Shown here: piece by piece, positions 34,811 to 44,679 of the stretch
Position numbering within the stretch: the stretch's first letter is position 1
How the letters are laid out: every line of letters begins with the position of its first letter
NCBI RefSeq assembly: GCF_003412465.1
Contig: NZ_QTJV01000006.1
Location: 682,001-746,000 of the forward strand
DNA length: 64,000 nucleotides
Origin: Chitinophaga silvisoli
GTDB taxonomy: Bacteria; Bacteroidota; Bacteroidia; Chitinophagales; Chitinophagaceae
Direction: 5' to 3'
Notes under the pieces: generated by a model
What the model was told of the DNA's origin: nothing
The model's database searches: none
What the model saw: only the letters and a program-made list of their open reading frames with translations
Program-made: the position numbers and the translations under genes

Positions 34811-36208
34811 ATGAAAACAAAAATGCGTCTGCAACATATAGTGTTGCTTTGCGTCGGCCTCTTCCCAATTACCTTGATAGCGCAAGACCGAAACATTCCA
34901 AACTGGAGACCATACGATAAAACTGGTATCAACGTTTTTGAAGGTGCAAAGGATACTTCTCTTTACTTCGATGGTATTAAGCCTAGAATCGGTGCAGGTT
35001 TCACCATGCAGTTCCAAAATCTGAAACACGAAAATCCAGGTGCATTAAATAACAAAGTAGGTTCTTACTCCGGCGGTACTTCTGTAGCTGGTAACAAACT
35101 GAAAGATATCACTGCAGGATTCCAGACAGCTCAGGCTAACATGTACTTCGATGTACCCCTGGCTCCTGGTATCACCATGAACTTAACCTTATACCTGTCT
35201 TCCAAACACCACAATGAAACATGGGTAAAAGGTGGTTATATCCAGATCGACAGACTGCCTTTCAGAAACGAGATCCTGGATGGCATCATGAAATATACTA
35301 CCATCAAGGTAGGTCACATGGAAGTAGACTATGGTGATGCTCACTACCGTAGAAGCGATGGTGGCCAGACTCTCTACAATCCTTTCATGGAAGGCAATAT
35401 CATGGATGCTTATGCTACAGAAATTGGTGCTGAAATCTACGTAAAAAACAATGGTTTGTTCGGTATGGTTGGTGTAACCAACGGTATGATCAAAGGTAAC
35501 GTAGACTCCCTGTATGCTAAGAACAATCCTGATGGCAAACTGCACAAGTCTCCTTCCCTGTTGGCTAAAGTAGGCTTCGACAAAAAACTGGCTGAGAAAT
35601 TCCGTCTGCGTGCAAGCCTGAGCTACTATGGTAACCAGAGTAGCGGTAGCAACACACTGTATGGTGGCGACCGTTCCGGTTCTAACTACCAGTACGTAAT
35701 GGAGTTAGCTTCTGCTAACCCAAGCAGCACCAGCGGTGCAGGTACTCCACTCGCATTCTCTGGTCGTTTCAATCCTGGTTTTACCAAGAAGATCAACGCA
35801 GGTATGTTCAACGTGTTTGCTAAATACAGCGGTTTCGAAGTATTCGGTACTTACGAACAATCAAAAGGTCGTACTGCTGCTGAAACTGCAGACAGAAAAG
35901 CCAGCCAATATGCAGTGGACGCAGTATACCGTTTCTTCCCTAAAGAAAATGTGTTCTTAGGTGTAAGATATAACGAAGTAACCGCCCGCCCTGCAAACAG
36001 CGCAGCCGGTACCGGTGCAGGTGCAATCACCTACACCCAGGATGTGAAAGTAAATCGTGTTGCTGTAGCTGCTGGTTGGTTTATCACAAACAATATTCTG
36101 ATGAAAGGTGAATATGTGGTGCAGAAATACAAAGACTTCCCTACAGCAGACTATCGCAGTGGTGGTAAGTTCAATGGATACGTGATTGAAGCAGTGGTTG
36201 GGTTCTAA
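34811..36208 (+). CDS. Outer-membrane beta-barrel (porin-like) protein
   Basis: A 465-residue protein with signal peptide (ending PITLIAQ) and no plug domain. The mature chain consists of alternating amphipathic strands (IKPRIGAGFTMQFQNLKHEN, GITMNLTLYLSSKHHNETWV, FRLRASLSYYGNQSSG, VNRVAVAAGWFITNNILMKG) and ends in an aromatic terminal residue (VIEAVVGF), as expected for an outer-membrane barrel. Length suits a 16- to 18-strand porin. Codon use is as strongly biased as in the upstream YceI gene, so the pair is probably abundant. I cannot name a substrate. A strong terminator follows. Confidence 0.75.
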   Translation: MKTKMRLQHIVLLCVGLFPITLIAQDRNIPNWRPYDKTGINVFEGAKDTSLYFDGIKPRIGAGFTMQFQNLKHENPGALNNKVGSYSGGTSVAGNKLKDITAGFQTAQANMYFDVPLAPGITMNLTLYLSSKHHNETWVKGGYIQIDRLPFRNEILDGIMKYTTIKVGHMEVDYGDAHYRRSDGGQTLYNPFMEGNIMDAYATEIGAEIYVKNNGLFGMVGVTNGMIKGNVDSLYAKNNPDGKLHKSPSLLAKVGFDKKLAEKFRLRASLSYYGNQSSGSNTLYGGDRSGSNYQYVMELASANPSSTSGAGTPLAFSGRFNPGFTKKINAGMFNVFAKYSGFEVFGTYEQSKGRTAAETADRKASQYAVDAVYRFFPKENVFLGVRYNEVTARPANSAAGTGAGAITYTQDVKVNRVAVAAGWFITNNILMKGEYVVQKYKDFPTADYRSGGKFNGYVIEAVVGF

Positions 36209-36240
36209 TCTTTCAATGTCTGATAGTGTATCAATTTGAG

Positions 36241-36270
36241 AAAGGCCCTCCCCAAATGGAGGGCCTTTTT
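36241..36270 (+). terminator. Rho-independent terminator after the porin-like gene
   Basis: A perfect 11-bp stem (AAAGGCCCTCC / GGAGGGCCTTT) with loop CCAAAT, followed by further T residues, lies 32 bp after the stop. It overlaps the extended open frame starting at TTG 36236, arguing that translation of the next gene begins later, at 36293. Confidence 0.92.
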
Positions 36271-36292
36271 TACTTCTTTCTTCCTTGTAACA

Positions 36293-36886
36293 ATGCGCAC
36301 ACTTACTTTCATATTGACTATCTTTTGCCTCCTGGCTTTTAAAACGCCGGCCCCCCGTGGAGTAAAATGGGTTGTCCTCAACAACATCCTCGTACGGGTA
36401 AGCGGCAGCACCAACGTGAATAAATTCAGTTGCGCCATCAAAAACTATCCAAACAGGGATACCCTCATCTGCTACCAGAACAATGGTTCAGAAATTGTTC
36501 GACTCAGTGGTAAACTTGAAATGGCTGTATTTGACTTCGACTGCCTGGACAAAATGATGACCCACGACCTCCGGGAAACCCTCAAAGCCAGTCAACACCC
36601 TTCCCTGCGTATCGCCCTCTTATCTCTTCAGAAATATCCTGCTGTAAATGGAAGCACTGAACAGTTGTGCGGTAATGTAGCCATTGAACTCGCAGGGGTC
36701 ACCAAAGAAATGTCACTCTACCTGACCACCACTTCGGACGATCAAAAGATGATTCATATGACCGGTTCCAAAAATATCCGCTTCTCCGACTTTGGCCTGG
36801 TACCTCCCCGGAAATTTGGCGGCATGATCCGCGCCAAAGACGACCTGCTTGTAAGCTTCCAATTCAACTTTAAAATAATTGATTGA
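36293..36886 (+). CDS. Second YceI-like exported protein
   Basis: A 197-residue protein when started at the ATG at 36293, which gives a signal peptide (MRTLTFILTIFCLLAFKTPA). A longer frame from TTG 36236 would translate through the terminator and is rejected. The body is a divergent YceI-type barrel: LVRVSGSTNVNKFSCAIKNY, ETLKASQHPSLRIALLSLQK, AIELAGVTKEMSLYLTT and IRFSDFGLVPPRKFGGMIRA correspond to strands of the first YceI protein. Two Cys in the N-terminal half may pair. Its separate transcription from the highly expressed pair is likely because of the intervening terminator. Confidence 0.82.
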   Translation: MRTLTFILTIFCLLAFKTPAPRGVKWVVLNNILVRVSGSTNVNKFSCAIKNYPNRDTLICYQNNGSEIVRLSGKLEMAVFDFDCLDKMMTHDLRETLKASQHPSLRIALLSLQKYPAVNGSTEQLCGNVAIELAGVTKEMSLYLTTTSDDQKMIHMTGSKNIRFSDFGLVPPRKFGGMIRAKDDLLVSFQFNFKIID

Positions 36887-36992
36887 TAATCAATACCTGA
36901 TTATCAAAACGTCCCCTTCGTTTTTTTGTTTGGTTAACATTTTGACCCCTAATTGAAAACATTCCCCTACCCTCTGTCTGGTAGCAGTAGGC

Positions 36993-37000
36993 TACATTTG
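36993..37000 (+). promoter_or_regulatory. Candidate -7 box for the GH31-SusCD operon
   Basis: TACATTTG matches the Bacteroidota -7 consensus TAnnTTTG exactly and lies 49 bp before the GH31 start. No good TTTG is present 18-21 bp upstream, as expected for an activator-dependent promoter such as one controlled by an HTCS. Confidence 0.5.
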
Positions 37001-37049
37001 TCCGCACTCGAACCTCAACCAACAACGAGCTAAGACAAATTCCACAGAT

Positions 37050-39884
37050 ATGAAGAAAATCCGATTCTTACCGATTGTGATGATTTCCTGTTGCTTTCAA
37101 TTTTGTCATACCGACCGCGTAGAAAAATTGAAAGATGGCCTGCTGATTCATTTAGAAGGTGATGTTAAACAGGTGCAACTGCAAGTGATCAATGACAAAA
37201 TTATCAGGGTCTCCGCATCCCCGGAAGACAAAATTTCTACTACCCCCAGCCTGATATCGGTAGTAGGTAACAATACCGGTGCAAAATGGACTTCTACAAT
37301 AGATGATCATACGGCAACATTGAAAACCAATGCCTTAACAGCTACTGTAGACCTCAAAACCGGTCTGGTGCAGTTCAAAGATGCCCAGGGTAACACCATC
37401 ATAAACGAAGGAGGGAAGGCTTTTACCCCTATCACTATAGACGGTAAAAAGCTTTTCCGACTTCAACAACTCTTTGATTCCCCGGCAGATGAAGCTTTTT
37501 ATGGCCTGGGCCAGCCACAAACTGGTCTCATGAACTATAAAAACCAGGATGTAGATCTCACCCAATATAACAGCCAGGTAGCTGTACCCTTTGTTTTGTC
37601 CAGCCGCCATTATGGTATTCTATGGGATAATTACTCCATTACACGCTTCGGAGACGATCGCCCTTATGAAGAACTCGCCAGCATGGAGCTGACTGATAAA
37701 AAGGGCCAAAAAGGGTCTTTAACGGCTACCTATGGCATACGCAATCAGCAAGACAGCGTATTCCTGCAAAGGGGAGAGTCTAAAATTGACTACTCCTTTA
37801 TCCCTTCCCTCAAAACCATCCCGCAAGGATATCCAATGGCCAAAGGCATCGTAACCTGGGAAGGAAAGGTCAGCCCCAAAGAAAGCGGCGACCAGAAATT
37901 TTACGTTTCGGCTTCCGGTTACATCAGGATATGGATCGATGGAGTATTGATGCTAGACAAATGGCGGGAGGGCTGGAACCCTGGTCCTTCCGTCTTTAAA
38001 AAGGCGATGCAGACAGGGGAACAACATGACCTGAAGATCGAATGGATCCCCGAATCAAACCAGGCCTTCATCTCCCTGAAGCACCTCTCCCCCACTCCGG
38101 AACGCCTGAAAGATAAAATGGCCTTTACCTCAGAAGCAGGTGAAAAAATCGACTACTACTTTATATATGGTGCCCACCCCGATGAAGTGATCAATGGCTA
38201 CCGTACCGTAACCGGCAAAGCCGCTATCCTCCCTAAATGGGCCCTGGGTTTCTGGCAAAGCCGTGAAAGGTATAAAACCCAGAGAGATGTGATCAGCACC
38301 GTACAGGAATTCAGGAAAAGACAAATTCCCCTGGATAATATCGTGATGGACTGGTCCTACTGGGAAGAAAACGCCTGGGGAAGCCAGGATTTCGATTCTG
38401 CCCGTTTCCCGGATGCAAAGGGAATGATCGACTCCCTCCACGACCTGTACCACACTCATTTCATGATCTCTGTATGGGCTAAGTTCTACAAAGATATTCC
38501 GAACTATAAGGTCATGAATGACAAAGGCTACCTGTATACCCAAAGTATTAAGGATAGTATTCGTGACTGGATCGGCAAAGGCTATATCTCTACCTTCTAC
38601 GATGCCTTCAATGCAGATGCAAGAAAGGAATTCTGGGGCATGTTAAATAAACACTTATTCAGCAAGGGTGTCGATGCCTGGTGGCTGGATGCCACTGAAC
38701 CGGATATTTATTCCAACTCCACGATCGACTATCGCAAACAACTGATGAACCCCACTGCACTGGGACCATCTACCCAATACTTCAATCCTTTTGCCCTCAT
38801 GAATGCCAAAGGCATCTATGAAGGTCAGCGGGAAACCAAACCTGATCAGCGCGTATTTATCCTCACCCGCTCTGCATTTGCCGGCTTACAGCGTTACAGC
38901 GCCGCTACCTGGAGTGGAGATATCGCCTCCCGTTTCGATGAACTGGCCAGGCAGATACCGGCCGGACTGAACTTCTGTATGTCTGGTTTACCCTACTGGA
39001 CTACGGACATCGGGGGCTTCTATGTAGAAGATAAATACGACAAGCCTGATCCACAGGGGGAAAATTTACAGGAATGGCGGGAACTGAACACACGCTGGTA
39101 TCAATACGGGGCCTTTTGTCCATTGTTCCGTGCTCACGGACAGTATCCATACCGGGAAGTGTACAATATCGCACCTGAAAACAGCCAGGAATACCAATCC
39201 ATCGTTTATTACGACCGGCTGCGTTACAGGTTAATGCCTTATATTTATTCCCTTGCCGGGCAGACTTATCATAACGGCTACACGCTGATGCGGGGTCTGC
39301 TCATGGATTTTGACCAGGATACTGCCGTTCGTCAGATAGGAGACCAGTTTATGTTCGGTCCTGCCTTCCTGGTTAACCCTGTATATGCTTATAAAGCACG
39401 CAGCCGTGCACTCTATTTACCCGCAGGCCAGGGCTGGTACAACCTGTACGATGGCAGGTATACCGATGGTGGTCAGCACATCACTGCCGCCGCACCACTA
39501 AACCGTATTCCCCTGTATGTAAAGGCAGGCAGCATTGTGCCTTTCGGACCGGACATCCAATACACCGGCCAGCAGGCTGCGGATACCATTACCCTTTATG
39601 TTTATGGCGGTAGCAATGGAACTTTCAGCCTCTATGAGGATGAAGGCCTGAATTATAACTATGAAAAAGGAGCATTCAGCACAATAGCATTTAAATATAA
39701 CGATACAGACAATACGCTGACACTCGGTAAGCGTGCAGGCGAATTCCCCGGCATGCTGCAACAACGCAGTTTCCGTATTGTAAAAGTAGATAAGGCACAT
39801 CCACAGGCATTCGACCTGGCAGCCAACAAAGGCCAGCTGGTTCAATATAATGGCAATGAACAAACGATCCATATAAATCTTTAA
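37050..39884 (+). CDS. GH31 glycosidase with PA14 domain, probable alpha-xylosidase
   Basis: A 944-residue exported protein; MISCC near residue 14 suggests lipidation. An N-terminal GH31 beta-sandwich (FYGLGQPQTGLMNYKN) is interrupted at ~255-355 by a PA14 domain (SASGYIRIWIDGVLMLDKWR). The TIM barrel follows with WWLDATEPD (nucleophile Asp547) and TWSGDIASRFDE (acid/base Asp624), then a DUF5110-type C-terminal domain. The PA14 insertion and the active-site strings resemble xyloglucan alpha-xylosidases such as CjXyl31A and BoGH31A (from memory). It starts the rightward operon with SusC 102 bp downstream. Other alpha-glycosidase activities are possible. Confidence 0.9.
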   Translation: MKKIRFLPIVMISCCFQFCHTDRVEKLKDGLLIHLEGDVKQVQLQVINDKIIRVSASPEDKISTTPSLISVVGNNTGAKWTSTIDDHTATLKTNALTATVDLKTGLVQFKDAQGNTIINEGGKAFTPITIDGKKLFRLQQLFDSPADEAFYGLGQPQTGLMNYKNQDVDLTQYNSQVAVPFVLSSRHYGILWDNYSITRFGDDRPYEELASMELTDKKGQKGSLTATYGIRNQQDSVFLQRGESKIDYSFIPSLKTIPQGYPMAKGIVTWEGKVSPKESGDQKFYVSASGYIRIWIDGVLMLDKWREGWNPGPSVFKKAMQTGEQHDLKIEWIPESNQAFISLKHLSPTPERLKDKMAFTSEAGEKIDYYFIYGAHPDEVINGYRTVTGKAAILPKWALGFWQSRERYKTQRDVISTVQEFRKRQIPLDNIVMDWSYWEENAWGSQDFDSARFPDAKGMIDSLHDLYHTHFMISVWAKFYKDIPNYKVMNDKGYLYTQSIKDSIRDWIGKGYISTFYDAFNADARKEFWGMLNKHLFSKGVDAWWLDATEPDIYSNSTIDYRKQLMNPTALGPSTQYFNPFALMNAKGIYEGQRETKPDQRVFILTRSAFAGLQRYSAATWSGDIASRFDELARQIPAGLNFCMSGLPYWTTDIGGFYVEDKYDKPDPQGENLQEWRELNTRWYQYGAFCPLFRAHGQYPYREVYNIAPENSQEYQSIVYYDRLRYRLMPYIYSLAGQTYHNGYTLMRGLLMDFDQDTAVRQIGDQFMFGPAFLVNPVYAYKARSRALYLPAGQGWYNLYDGRYTDGGQHITAAAPLNRIPLYVKAGSIVPFGPDIQYTGQQAADTITLYVYGGSNGTFSLYEDEGLNYNYEKGAFSTIAFKYNDTDNTLTLGKRAGEFPGMLQQRSFRIVKVDKAHPQAFDLAANKGQLVQYNGNEQTIHINL

Positions 39885-39986
39885 AACCTAAACCTCGTAA
39901 TGACAGGAACATTTAACACGTTGTGAACACAATGAATTCGTCGACCATCAATTCAACACTCATCCAGAAACAAACATTCTAACATT

Positions 39987-42900
39987 ATGAAAACTGCTTA
40001 CAAAATCCACGATTTTGTGGCTGCATCCTGGGGGATCAGGGGCATACTGCTCATCGCAATGCTGCTGACCGGTACTATGACTATTGCACAGACCAACTCT
40101 CACCAGCTGGAAGGAAGAGTATCCACAGCCGGTAAAGATGAACCACTACCCGGCGCCAGCGTGCGCGTAAAAGGCACCGCCAATGGTGCAATATCTGATG
40201 TAAACGGCCGCTTCCACCTGCAGGTGAAAGACGAAGATTCCCTGGAAGTGACCCTCATGGGTTTCGACAAACAGGTAATTGCCGTGAAGGGACTAACAAG
40301 TATCTCCGTCCGCCTAAGTGAAGGCACAAAAACAATTGAAGAAATCGTAGTTGTAGGTTACGGTACCGAGAAGAAGAAACTCGTAACCGGTGCCATCGAC
40401 CATGTAAACACCAAACAACTGGAAGAAAACCACTCCCTGCGTGTAGACCAGGCCTTACAGGGACAAACACCCGGTGTTCAGATCTCCACTGTATCCGCAC
40501 AACCCGGTGAATCCATGAAAGTGCGCATACGTGGTACAGGTACTGTAGGTACTGCCGATCCTATCTATATCGTAGATGGCGTGCCTATGAGTGACATCTC
40601 TTACCTGAACTCCGCCGACATTGCCGGTGTAGACGTGCTGAAAGACGCTGCATCCTCTGCCATCTACGGTTCCCGTGGGGCAAACGGTGTAGTACTGATC
40701 ACCACTATCAAAGGTAAGAATGCCCAGACCAGGATCTCCTACGATGCTTACTATGGTGTACAGAATCCTACACACAAAACAGCATTGCTGAATGCTCATG
40801 ACTATGGTGTGATCATGAACGAAATGGCCATCAACTCCGGCAACAGTCCTTACTTCACCACGCAGCAACTGAGCACACTGGGTAAAGGAACTGACTGGCA
40901 GGAAGCGATGTACAACAAACGTGCACCTATGATGAACCATAGCCTCAACTTCTCTGGTGGCAACGACCATTCTGTATATTCTTCTTCTTTATCTTATACC
41001 AAGCAGGATGGTATCATCGGCTTCAAAGGTCAGTCCAGGTACGAGCGCGTTAACTTCCGCCTCAACTCCGAGCATAAAATGTATAAAGACCTGCTCACCT
41101 TTGGCGAAAACCTTACTTACTCCCGTTCTGCAAAAAGCGGTGTAGGCGTGAGCAACATCTATGACAATACTATGCACGGCGTACTGAATGTAAGTCCGCT
41201 GTTTAATGTATACGACTCTACCGGTGCCTTTGGCAAATCTGCCTGGAACGTGGGCGAAGCCAACCCGGTAGCACTGATGTACTATAAATACCAGAACAAA
41301 AATACCTACGATCGCATTGCCGGTAATGCTTTCCTGCAGGCCACACCCATCAAAGGGCTGAGCATCCGGTCCGACTTTGGTATCAACCTGCTGTATACAA
41401 ATACTAATAGCTATACACCGATATACGACCTCTCTACTACCGAATATAATATTCACTCCCAGGCCAACCAGGGTATGCAGCGCGATGCTACCTGGAACTG
41501 GGATAACACCGTGAACTATCAGCGCCAGGTGGGTAAACACAACATCTCCGCACTGGTAGGTCTGAATACACTTGAAACCACTTACTTCTTTGTAAATGGT
41601 TACAAACAGGACCTGACCAAAACAGGCCTGGACAACTCCATCATCAACAATGGTACGACCGACAGTACGCAAAGAATCTATGGTTCCAAAGGGTCTTCCG
41701 CACTGCTCTCCTACTTTGGCCGTATCGGGTATAATTATGCAGAGAAATACATGTTCACGGCCATCTTCCGTGTAGATGGCTCTACTGCTTTCGGTTCCAA
41801 CAACCGCTATGGTCGTTTCCCTTCCTTCTCCGCAGGTTGGGTACCTACCAATGAAGCATTCCTGCATGTAAACTGGCTGAACTTCCTGAAGATCCGCGCC
41901 GGCTGGGGCCAGAACGGGAACCTGCCATCTTCTCAATACCAATACCTGTCTACCATCTCCACCCAGTACCTGGGCTATTATTTTGGTAGCGGCGATGTGG
42001 CTTATGTGGGCGCAGCTCCTATCAAGACAGCAAATCCTGATCTGAAATGGGAAACATCTGAACAGACAAATATCGGTTTCGATGCGATCCTGTTTAAAGA
42101 TATCAGCCTGACCATAGACCTGTACCGTAAGATGACCAAAGACTGGTTAGTAAGTGTGAATACACCAGCTATCTCAGGTGCAACTACCGCCCTGGTAAAT
42201 GGTGGGGATGTACGCAACCAGGGTATTGAAGCTGCTTTAGGCTGGGACCACCAGTTCAATGATTTCAAAATAGGGGTGAATGCGAACATCGCTGTGAATC
42301 GTAATGAAGTGACTGATATTCCAAACAAGGAAAAGATTATCAATGGTGCAACTGCCGTAACCTATGCAAGCATGCCTGAGTTTTACCGTGCACAGAAAGG
42401 GTTCCCAATGGGTTACTTCTATGGTTATAAGACAGATGGCATCTTCCAGAACACTGCTGAAATTGCTGCTTATAAAGGTAAAGACGGCTCCCCCATTCAG
42501 CCAAATGCACAGCCAGGCGATGTGCGCTTCCAGGACCTGAACGGCGATGGTGTCATCGATGCAAAGGATGAAACCATGATCGGTAACCCATATCCTAAGT
42601 TTACTTATGGTTTCAATGTGAACATGGGGTACAAAGGCTTTGACCTGACCCTGGCCATCTATGGTAGCCAGGGCAACAAGATCTGGGATGGCACACACGA
42701 CTTTTCCAGCCCGCTCAGCAACTATTCTGCTGAAATCCTGGGCCGCTGGACAGGCGAAGGCACCTCCAACAAGATCCCTCGTGTAACTGATGGCGCTGAA
42801 CTGAACCAGAACTGGATCCGCTCTTCCGACCTGTATATTAAAAATGGTTCTTTCCTGCGGATCAAAAGTGTAAACCTGGGTTATGACTTCAAGAAGTTGT

Positions 42901-43085
42901 TCCCTGAAATGCCTATTCAACAATTAAGATTGTACGTGTCTGGTACTAACCTGTTTACGTTCACCAAATACAAAGGCATTGACCCAGAAATAGGTTATGG
43001 TCCCAGCGGCTGGGCTTCCGGCATTGACGTAGGTACCTATCCACAGCCAAAGACATTATTAGTGGGTCTGAGCGTAAAATTCTAA
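39987..43085 (+). CDS. SusC/RagA-family TonB-dependent transporter (rightward pair)
   Basis: A 1032-residue transporter with a long signal sequence (TM-like GILLIAMLLTGTMTIAQ near residue 20-35). The CarboxypepD_reg-like domain (LEGRVSTAGKDEPLPGASVR), SusC signature (EEIVVVGYGTEKKKLVTGAI), plug strings (PIYIVDGVPMSDISYL, SSAIYGSRGANGVVLITT) and barrel end (LLVGLSVKF) are all intact. Its SusD partner starts 10 bp downstream. The upstream gap contains TTGTG / CACAA, a small inverted repeat at 39921-39932. It should import oligosaccharides trimmed by the GH31 and partner enzymes. Confidence 0.96.
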   Translation: MKTAYKIHDFVAASWGIRGILLIAMLLTGTMTIAQTNSHQLEGRVSTAGKDEPLPGASVRVKGTANGAISDVNGRFHLQVKDEDSLEVTLMGFDKQVIAVKGLTSISVRLSEGTKTIEEIVVVGYGTEKKKLVTGAIDHVNTKQLEENHSLRVDQALQGQTPGVQISTVSAQPGESMKVRIRGTGTVGTADPIYIVDGVPMSDISYLNSADIAGVDVLKDAASSAIYGSRGANGVVLITTIKGKNAQTRISYDAYYGVQNPTHKTALLNAHDYGVIMNEMAINSGNSPYFTTQQLSTLGKGTDWQEAMYNKRAPMMNHSLNFSGGNDHSVYSSSLSYTKQDGIIGFKGQSRYERVNFRLNSEHKMYKDLLTFGENLTYSRSAKSGVGVSNIYDNTMHGVLNVSPLFNVYDSTGAFGKSAWNVGEANPVALMYYKYQNKNTYDRIAGNAFLQATPIKGLSIRSDFGINLLYTNTNSYTPIYDLSTTEYNIHSQANQGMQRDATWNWDNTVNYQRQVGKHNISALVGLNTLETTYFFVNGYKQDLTKTGLDNSIINNGTTDSTQRIYGSKGSSALLSYFGRIGYNYAEKYMFTAIFRVDGSTAFGSNNRYGRFPSFSAGWVPTNEAFLHVNWLNFLKIRAGWGQNGNLPSSQYQYLSTISTQYLGYYFGSGDVAYVGAAPIKTANPDLKWETSEQTNIGFDAILFKDISLTIDLYRKMTKDWLVSVNTPAISGATTALVNGGDVRNQGIEAALGWDHQFNDFKIGVNANIAVNRNEVTDIPNKEKIINGATAVTYASMPEFYRAQKGFPMGYFYGYKTDGIFQNTAEIAAYKGKDGSPIQPNAQPGDVRFQDLNGDGVIDAKDETMIGNPYPKFTYGFNVNMGYKGFDLTLAIYGSQGNKIWDGTHDFSSPLSNYSAEILGRWTGEGTSNKIPRVTDGAELNQNWIRSSDLYIKNGSFLRIKSVNLGYDFKKLFPEMPIQQLRLYVSGTNLFTFTKYKGIDPEIGYGPSGWASGIDVGTYPQPKTLLVGLSVKF

Positions 43086-43095
43086 AACATTCCAC

Positions 43096-44652
43096 ATGAA
43101 AAAGATATTCTTAGCAGCTATAGCCATCGCGTTCTTTGCCGCTTGTAGCAAGAGTTTCCTGGAACGCTCTCCCATAGATGAACAAACGGAAGAGTCCTTC
43201 TATAAAACACCGGAACAGGCATTGCAGGCACTGGTAGCCGTGTACAATGAACTGGAGATCGGAGATTATGACAACATCCACCTGGTATCTGAAATAGCCA
43301 GTGACGACTGTTTTGGTGGTGGTGGTACTTCTGACCTGGTATGGAAACAATGGGATCGATTCGAAGCAAGTTCTAATATGAACCTGACCCTCTGGCAGAA
43401 GTATTATACAGGTATTTACAGGGCAAATATCCTCCTGTCAAAAATAGACAACGTAAGCTGGGGCAGCGATACTACCCTGAAAACACAGTACATCGCCGAA
43501 GCACGTTACCTGAGGGCCTACTTCTATTTTGACCTGGTAAGGTTGTTCGGAAATATTCCAATGACCACGACCCCACTCACACCGAGTGAACTGAACATCC
43601 CACAATCTGATCCTGCAACCGTATACGCACAGATTGCAACAGACCTGAAGTATGCTGCTGATAACCTGCCTGCTACCCCATACGCCAGCATCTCCTCATC
43701 AGATTATGGCAGGGTGACCAAATGGGCAGCTGAATCCCTGATAGGGCGCGTATATCTTTACTATACAGGTTACTATAGTCAGAATGACCTCGCTGGCGTA
43801 ATCACTAAAGCACAGGCAATAAATTACCTCGACAATGTGATCAATACCGGCGGCTTCGGACTCGTAGACAACTTTGCGAACCTCTGGCAGTCAGCTCTGA
43901 CCAACTTTGTAGGAGAAGATAATAAGGAAACTGTATGGTCTATCAAATTTACCTACAAAGGCCTGGGCAACTGGGATCAGCACAATGGTAACCGTATGCA
44001 GGTAGACATAGCCATTCGTAACCAGATACTGGATCCTTACTACAAAGGCTGGGGTGCAGGTACTGTGAACAGTAGTCTCTGGAATGCATATGACAACAAC
44101 GATACCCGCCGTGGGGCAACAATCGTGTCCATCGAAAATGAGAACCTCACCGCTTACTCACAGGGAGACCAGGCACAATACACCGGTTACTTCTGGAAAA
44201 AATATACCCCTATGAACTCAGGCAATGCCGTGGAAATGGGTGGCGACTTCCAGATTGACAACTACTACGATGATGTGGTGATCCGCTATTCCGATGTATT
44301 GCTGATGGCTGCAGAACTGAACCTGGATGGAAACTTATCAAAAGCACAGGATTATTATAACCAGGTACGCGACAGGGCATTCCAAAGCACCAGCTACCGT
44401 AAGACGCTGACTGCCGATGCTGCAGGTAAAACCCTGATCATGAACGAACGCAGACTGGAACTGGCACTTGAAGGTCAACGGTATTGGGACTTACTCCGTC
44501 AGGGTGTAGATGTAGCAAAAGCGGCCATTGACAATGCAGGTACTTCTGATATGACAGTGAGCTTCCCTGCTGCGACAAAAGGCTTGTTCAAAATTCCTGA
44601 ACAGGAGATCAGTTTGTCAAATGGAGTATATCAACAAAATGCCGGATGGTGA
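43096..44652 (+). CDS. SusD/RagB-family lipoprotein (rightward pair)
   Basis: A 518-residue surface lipoprotein; MKKIFLAAIAIAFFAACSKS provides the lipobox (Cys17). FYKTPEQALQALVAVYNELE, EARYLRAYFYFDLVRLFGNI, YSDVLLMAAELNLDGN, MNERRLELALEGQRYWDLLR and LFKIPEQEISL are SusD hallmarks. It forms the lid of the adjacent SusC. The distance of 10 bp to susC and 27 bp to the next lipoprotein indicates one operon. The ligand is probably the same glycan the GH31 enzymes act on. Confidence 0.95.
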   Translation: MKKIFLAAIAIAFFAACSKSFLERSPIDEQTEESFYKTPEQALQALVAVYNELEIGDYDNIHLVSEIASDDCFGGGGTSDLVWKQWDRFEASSNMNLTLWQKYYTGIYRANILLSKIDNVSWGSDTTLKTQYIAEARYLRAYFYFDLVRLFGNIPMTTTPLTPSELNIPQSDPATVYAQIATDLKYAADNLPATPYASISSSDYGRVTKWAAESLIGRVYLYYTGYYSQNDLAGVITKAQAINYLDNVINTGGFGLVDNFANLWQSALTNFVGEDNKETVWSIKFTYKGLGNWDQHNGNRMQVDIAIRNQILDPYYKGWGAGTVNSSLWNAYDNNDTRRGATIVSIENENLTAYSQGDQAQYTGYFWKKYTPMNSGNAVEMGGDFQIDNYYDDVVIRYSDVLLMAAELNLDGNLSKAQDYYNQVRDRAFQSTSYRKTLTADAAGKTLIMNERRLELALEGQRYWDLLRQGVDVAKAAIDNAGTSDMTVSFPAATKGLFKIPEQEISLSNGVYQQNAGW

Positions 44653-44679
44653 TTTTATAATTCCACAAAACAGTTAAAA

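Noticed and set aside
36236..36292. TTG-initiated N-terminal extension of the second YceI-like gene
   Set aside because: It would translate through a strong terminator hairpin; the ATG at 36293 opens directly on a signal peptide.
40989..41942. 317-codon open frame antisense to the rightward susC
   Set aside because: Opposite-strand shadow of a well-supported SusC barrel.
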